Source: an uncultured Tenacibaculum sp.
Lineage (GTDB): Bacteria; Bacteroidota; Bacteroidia; Flavobacteriales; Flavobacteriaceae
DNA length: 64,000 nt
NCBI RefSeq assembly: GCF_947502995.1
Contig: NZ_CANNBW010000010.1
Span: 104,243-168,242, forward strand
Reading direction: 5' to 3'
Part shown: positions 60,486 to 64,000 of the stretch, one piece after another
Position numbering within the stretch: the stretch's first letter is position 1
How the letters are laid out: each line of letters begins with the position of its first letter
Notes under the pieces: model-generated
What the model saw: only the letters and a program-made list of their open reading frames with translations
Told to the model about the DNA's origin: nothing
Database searches by the model: none
Program-made: the position numbers and the translations under genes

Positions 60486-62096
60486 ATGAATAATCTTGAT
60501 ACGAAAACGATTTCGTTAGAGCACCTTGGAATCAAGAGCGACACGGTTCGTTATCAACTAACTTCTGACGAGTTACATAGTTTAACTATAGAGAAAGGAC
60601 AAGGGAAAGAAACTGTGTTTGGAGCTATTGCTGTCAATACAGGAGAATTTACAGGTAGATCTCCGATGGACAGATTTATAGTAAAAGATGATATCACAAA
60701 AGATGAAATTTGGTGGGGAGATATCAATATTCCTTTTGAGTCAGGTAAATTCGACCAATTATACGACAAGGTGACTGCATATCTTTCAGATAAAGAAATC
60801 TTTGTAAGAGATAGTTATGCTTGTGCAGACGAAAACTATAAATTAAACATTAGAGTAGTAAACGAATACCCTTGGAGTAACATGTTTGCTTACAATATGT
60901 TTTTACGTCCGACAGAAGAAGAATTAAAAGATTTTTCTCCAGAATGGACTGTAATTAATGCACCAGGTTTTATGGCTGACGCTGCTATTGATGGTACTCG
61001 TCAACATAACTTTGCGATCTTAAACTTTTCTAGAAAAGTAGCTTTAATCGGTGGAACTGGTTATACAGGAGAAATCAAGAAAGGAATTTTCTCTGCATTA
61101 AATTTTATTTTACCAGTAAACAAGAATACATTACCAATGCACTGTTCTGCAAACGTTGGTAAGGATGGCGATACCGCAATTTTCTTCGGATTATCAGGAA
61201 CAGGTAAAACGACTTTATCTACAGATCCAAACAGAAGTTTAATTGGAGATGATGAGCATGGATGGACTGCTGAAAACACAGTATTTAATTTTGAAGGAGG
61301 TTGTTACGCTAAAGTAATTGATCTTTCTCAAGAAAAAGAACCAGAAATTTACGGAGCTATTAAGAAAGGAGCAATTCTTGAAAATATCATCATGAATGAT
61401 AAAGGCGAAGTAGATTTTGCAGATACTTCTATTACACAAAATACACGTGTAAGTTATCCAATTCACCATATTGAAAATATTAGAGTACCATCTACAGGAA
61501 AGAATCCAAAGAATATCTTTTTCTTAACTGCAGATGCATTTGGAGTGTTACCTCCGATATCTAAATTAACTCCAGCTCAAGCTGCTTACCACTTTATTTC
61601 TGGTTATACAGCTAAAGTTGCAGGAACAGAGGCAGGTGTTACAGAACCTGTGCCAAGTTTCTCTGCATGTTTCGGAGCACCTTTTATGCCATTACACCCA
61701 ACACGTTACGCTGAAATGTTAAGCAAGAAAATGACTGAAGCAAACGTAAATGTATGGTTAGTAAACACAGGATGGTCTGGAGGACAGTACGGAGTTGGTT
61801 CAAGAATCGCTTTAAAATATACAAGAGCTATGATTAGCGCTGTATTAAACGGTGATTTAGGAAATTATACTTACGAAGATTATCACATCCATTCAGTATT
61901 TGGAGTAGCTCAACCTAGAACTTGTCCTGGTGTGCCAGATAAGATTTTAAGTCCGAGAGCAACTTGGAATAATGATGAATTATATTATGAAACTGCATTT
62001 AAATTATCAAATGCGTTCAGAGAAAACTTTAAAAAGTTCGAAGAATATGCTAATGAAGAAATCAGACGTGGAGGACCTCAACGTTATGGTTACTAA
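60486..62096 (+). CDS. pckA: Phosphoenolpyruvate carboxykinase (ATP)
   Basis: Gluconeogenic conversion of oxaloacetate and ATP to phosphoenolpyruvate. The 536-residue protein has GEFTGRSPMDRF, the kinase P-loop FFGLSGTGKTTLSTD, the metal motif LIGDDEHGW and ENTVFNFEGGCYAK, diagnostic for the ATP form. Ends near a hairpin at 62120-62149. Confidence 0.97.
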   Translation: MNNLDTKTISLEHLGIKSDTVRYQLTSDELHSLTIEKGQGKETVFGAIAVNTGEFTGRSPMDRFIVKDDITKDEIWWGDINIPFESGKFDQLYDKVTAYLSDKEIFVRDSYACADENYKLNIRVVNEYPWSNMFAYNMFLRPTEEELKDFSPEWTVINAPGFMADAAIDGTRQHNFAILNFSRKVALIGGTGYTGEIKKGIFSALNFILPVNKNTLPMHCSANVGKDGDTAIFFGLSGTGKTTLSTDPNRSLIGDDEHGWTAENTVFNFEGGCYAKVIDLSQEKEPEIYGAIKKGAILENIIMNDKGEVDFADTSITQNTRVSYPIHHIENIRVPSTGKNPKNIFFLTADAFGVLPPISKLTPAQAAYHFISGYTAKVAGTEAGVTEPVPSFSACFGAPFMPLHPTRYAEMLSKKMTEANVNVWLVNTGWSGGQYGVGSRIALKYTRAMISAVLNGDLGNYTYEDYHIHSVFGVAQPRTCPGVPDKILSPRATWNNDELYYETAFKLSNAFRENFKKFEEYANEEIRRGGPQRYGY

Positions 62097-62119
62097 CATA
62101 TTTAGTAGTTGTTAAGTAT

Positions 62120-62149
62120 AAAAGCGGTTGTAGTCATACAATCGCTTTT
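62120..62149 (+). terminator. Intrinsic terminator of pckA
   Basis: AAAAGCGGTTGTA pairs with TACAATCGCTTTT (one G-U pair) over a GTCA loop, with T residues after. Confidence 0.75.
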
Positions 62150-62242
62150 GTTTTTTTACAACTTTATGTAGCAAAAGACTCATTTATTATTGTAGTGATT
62201 AACGTATAATTATTACTTACTTTTATATTAAAATTCAATCAA

Positions 62243-63865
62243 ATGGTTATTCAAGGAAATATTGTAGATATTTTAAATAAAAAGATTTTTAAAGGAGAAA
62301 TTGTAGTTGAAGAAGGTAAAATAAAATCGATAACAGAAAGTAATCATAATGTAGAGAATTATATTTTACCAGGTTTTGTAGATGCACATATTCATATTGA
62401 AAGCTCAATGTTAGTGCCTTCTGAATTTGCAAAAATTGCAGTAACTCATGGAACAGTAGCAACTGTTTCAGATCCGCATGAAATTGCAAATGTTTTAGGA
62501 GTTGCAGGAGTTGATTTTATGATTGAAAACGGGAAAAAAGTTCCTTTAAAATTTAATTTCGGAGCGCCATCTTGTGTACCAGCGACTTCTTTTGAAAGTG
62601 CAGGAGCAGTTATAGATTCTGATGATATTAAAAAGCTTTTAGAAAATCCTGATATTAAATATTTAGCTGAAATGATGAATTACCCAGGAGTAATTTATGA
62701 AGATGCTGAAGTTATGAAAAAAATAGAATGGGCAAAGCATTATAATAAACCAGTTGATGGTCATGCGCCAGGGGTAAGAGGTGAAGATTTAACGAAATAT
62801 ATCTCAGCAGGAATTTATACAGATCACGAATGTTTCACTTATGATGAAGCTTTAGAAAAGCTGCAAAAAGGAATGAAGGTAATTGTTCGTGAAGGTAGTG
62901 CGGCTAAAAACTTTGAAGCTTTAATTGATCTTTTACCAGAACATTATGAAAACATGATGTTTTGTTCAGATGATAAACACCCAGATGATTTATTATTAGG
63001 TCATATCAATCAATTGTGTGAAAGAGCAGTTGCGAAAGGAATTGATGTGTTTAAAGTTTTACAAGCTGCTTGTATAAATCCGGTATCTCATTATAATTTA
63101 GATGTGGGTTTATTAAAAGAAGGGGATGAAGCTGATTTTATTGTAGTTGAAAACTTAGAGAAATTTAAAGTGCTACAAACTTATATTGACGGAGAATTAA
63201 TTGCTGAAAACGGAAAATCAAATATTACATCTGTTGAATTTGAAATCTTAAATAACTTCGATACTGATAAAAAACAAGTCACTGATTTCGAATTTCATTC
63301 AGCTTCAGAAAAAATAAGAGTTATTGAAGCTTTAGATGGAGAATTGGTAACAAATGAAATTGAAGCGACTTCTTTAATTAAGAATGGAAATCTAGTTTGT
63401 GATGTAGAAAATGATGTTTTGAAAATGACGGTTGTAAATCGTTATCAAAACTCAGAACCAGCTATTGCATTTATAAAAAACTTTGGATTAAAAGAAGGTG
63501 CGATTGCAAGTTCAGTAGGACACGATTCTCACAATATTATTGCTGTTGGAGTGTCTGACGAAGCGATTTGCAAAGCGGTGAATTTAATTATCGAAAATAG
63601 AGGAGGAGTTTGTGCGGTTTCAAACACTGAAAAAAAAATAGTATCGCTTCCTGTAGCAGGAATCATGAGTGATTTATCTGCTGTAGAAATTGGGAAATCT
63701 TATGCTGAATTAGATCAAATGGCTAAAGATTTAGGAAGTAAACTAAGAGCGCCTTACATGACTTTGTCTTTTATGGCATTATTGGTAATTCCTGCTTTAA
63801 AATTATCAGATAAAGGTTTGTTCGACGGAAATACATTTAAGTTTACTTCATTAGAAATTAAGTAA
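62243..63865 (+). CDS. ade: Adenine deaminase
   Basis: Converts adenine to hypoxanthine for purine salvage. The 540-residue amidohydrolase has [37 protein letters not shown], the [10 protein letters not shown] metal Asp and the C-terminal [12 protein letters not shown] typical of the Ade family. It is monocistronic and ends at a strong hairpin. Confidence 0.95.
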   Translation: MVIQGNIVDILNKKIFKGEIVVEEGKIKSITESNHNVENYILPGFVDAHIHIESSMLVPSEFAKIAVTHGTVATVSDPHEIANVLGVAGVDFMIENGKKVPLKFNFGAPSCVPATSFESAGAVIDSDDIKKLLENPDIKYLAEMMNYPGVIYEDAEVMKKIEWAKHYNKPVDGHAPGVRGEDLTKYISAGIYTDHECFTYDEALEKLQKGMKVIVREGSAAKNFEALIDLLPEHYENMMFCSDDKHPDDLLLGHINQLCERAVAKGIDVFKVLQAACINPVSHYNLDVGLLKEGDEADFIVVENLEKFKVLQTYIDGELIAENGKSNITSVEFEILNNFDTDKKQVTDFEFHSASEKIRVIEALDGELVTNEIEATSLIKNGNLVCDVENDVLKMTVVNRYQNSEPAIAFIKNFGLKEGAIASSVGHDSHNIIAVGVSDEAICKAVNLIIENRGGVCAVSNTEKKIVSLPVAGIMSDLSAVEIGKSYAELDQMAKDLGSKLRAPYMTLSFMALLVIPALKLSDKGLFDGNTFKFTSLEIK

Positions 63866-63885
63866 ATTTCAATTTTCATAAAATT

Positions 63886-63914
63886 AAAAAGCACAACATC
63901 ATGTTGTGCTTTTT
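63886..63914 (+). terminator. Intrinsic terminator of ade
   Basis: Perfect arms AAAAAGCACAACAT / ATGTTGTGCTTTTT around a single C. Confidence 0.8.
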
Positions 63915-63923
63915 TGTAGTATA

Positions 63924-64000
63924 TGTCCCGTCCTGAAATAAGTTTACACAATTTAGACTTATTTTATGAATAACACTGTACCCAAGAAAAAGCGAACTCA
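63924..64000 (+). mobile_element. Left end of an IS3-like insertion sequence
   Basis: The sequence TGTCCCGTCCTGAAATAAG, beginning 10 bp after the ade terminator, looks like an IS terminal repeat starting with TG. An ATG follows 42 bp in. The right end is outside the window, so no inverted repeat or target duplication can be checked. Confidence 0.6.
63966..64000 (+). CDS. Transposase OrfA, N-terminal fragment cut by the window edge
   Basis: Only 11 codons are present: MNNTVPKKKRT. The basic start resembles IS3-family OrfA proteins of Flavobacteriaceae, which continue into a helix-turn-helix domain. Assignment rests mostly on the terminal-repeat-like sequence just upstream. Confidence 0.5.
   Translation, partial: MNNTVPKKKRT

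Overview
The window is AT-rich chromosomal DNA from a member of the Flavobacteriaceae (Bacteroidota). Evidence: a type IX secretion C-terminal sorting domain, GLPGLI-family proteins next to TonB-type receptors, an RprX/RprY-like two-component system, a lipoprotein TamA homologue (TamL), the fused DAHP synthase/chorismate mutase, -7 promoter boxes of the TAnnTTTG type, and A-rich rather than Shine-Dalgarno leaders. A marine genus such as Tenacibaculum or Polaribacter is plausible, but the genus cannot be fixed from the sequence alone.

Layout. 0-8.8 kb: tail of a LacI-type regulator, accD, fbaA, tamL, an RNA methyltransferase, a deoxynucleoside kinase and the rprXY-like pair. 8.9-14.1 kb: divergent from rprX, a duplicated-domain secreted protein, two GLPGLI proteins and a TonB-type receptor. 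14.2-24.6 kb: a T9SS metalloprotease, lipB, a YceI lipoprotein, dtd, rsgA, a DUF5995 protein, and the phenylalanine/tyrosine operon preceded by a ribosome-mediated attenuator with a Phe/Leu leader peptide. 24.6-31.9 kb: a PadR-controlled envelope locus (PadR, HAAS-type membrane protein, second TonB-type receptor plus GLPGLI, ABC transporter, DCC oxidoreductase) with the same 21-bp operator at two promoters. 31.9-37.3 kb: the most unusual region, a putative signalling locus with a small secreted peptide, an HTTM (vitamin K carboxylase-like) membrane protein and its partner, an N-acyltransferase resembling autoinducer synthases, a PAS-LuxR regulator, a ThiF/E1-like enzyme and a repeat protein. 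37.3-37.7 kb: a tandem pair of tRNA-Asp genes. 37.7-64 kb: mostly housekeeping genes (trxA, metK behind a SAM-II-type riboswitch, sppA, dsbD, tag, a Kir-type channel, ilvE, mnmD, pckA, ade and others), ending in the left end of an IS3-like insertion sequence.

The strongest candidate for an undescribed system is at 31.9-36.3 kb. Five copies of a palindrome, CTACAC-N4-GTGTAG (CT-N12-AG, the general form of a lux box), lie in front of the peptide gene, the acyltransferase/regulator pair and the ThiF gene. At the three activator-like promoters the proximal palindrome is centred exactly 30.5 bp upstream of the first base of the -7 box, and none of them has a TTTG -33 element. Two of them carry a second copy exactly 38 bp further upstream. 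This geometry ties otherwise unrelated-looking genes into one regulon controlled, most simply, by the PAS-LuxR protein encoded in its middle.

Family names were assigned by recognising motifs in the translated sequence; no database search was possible.
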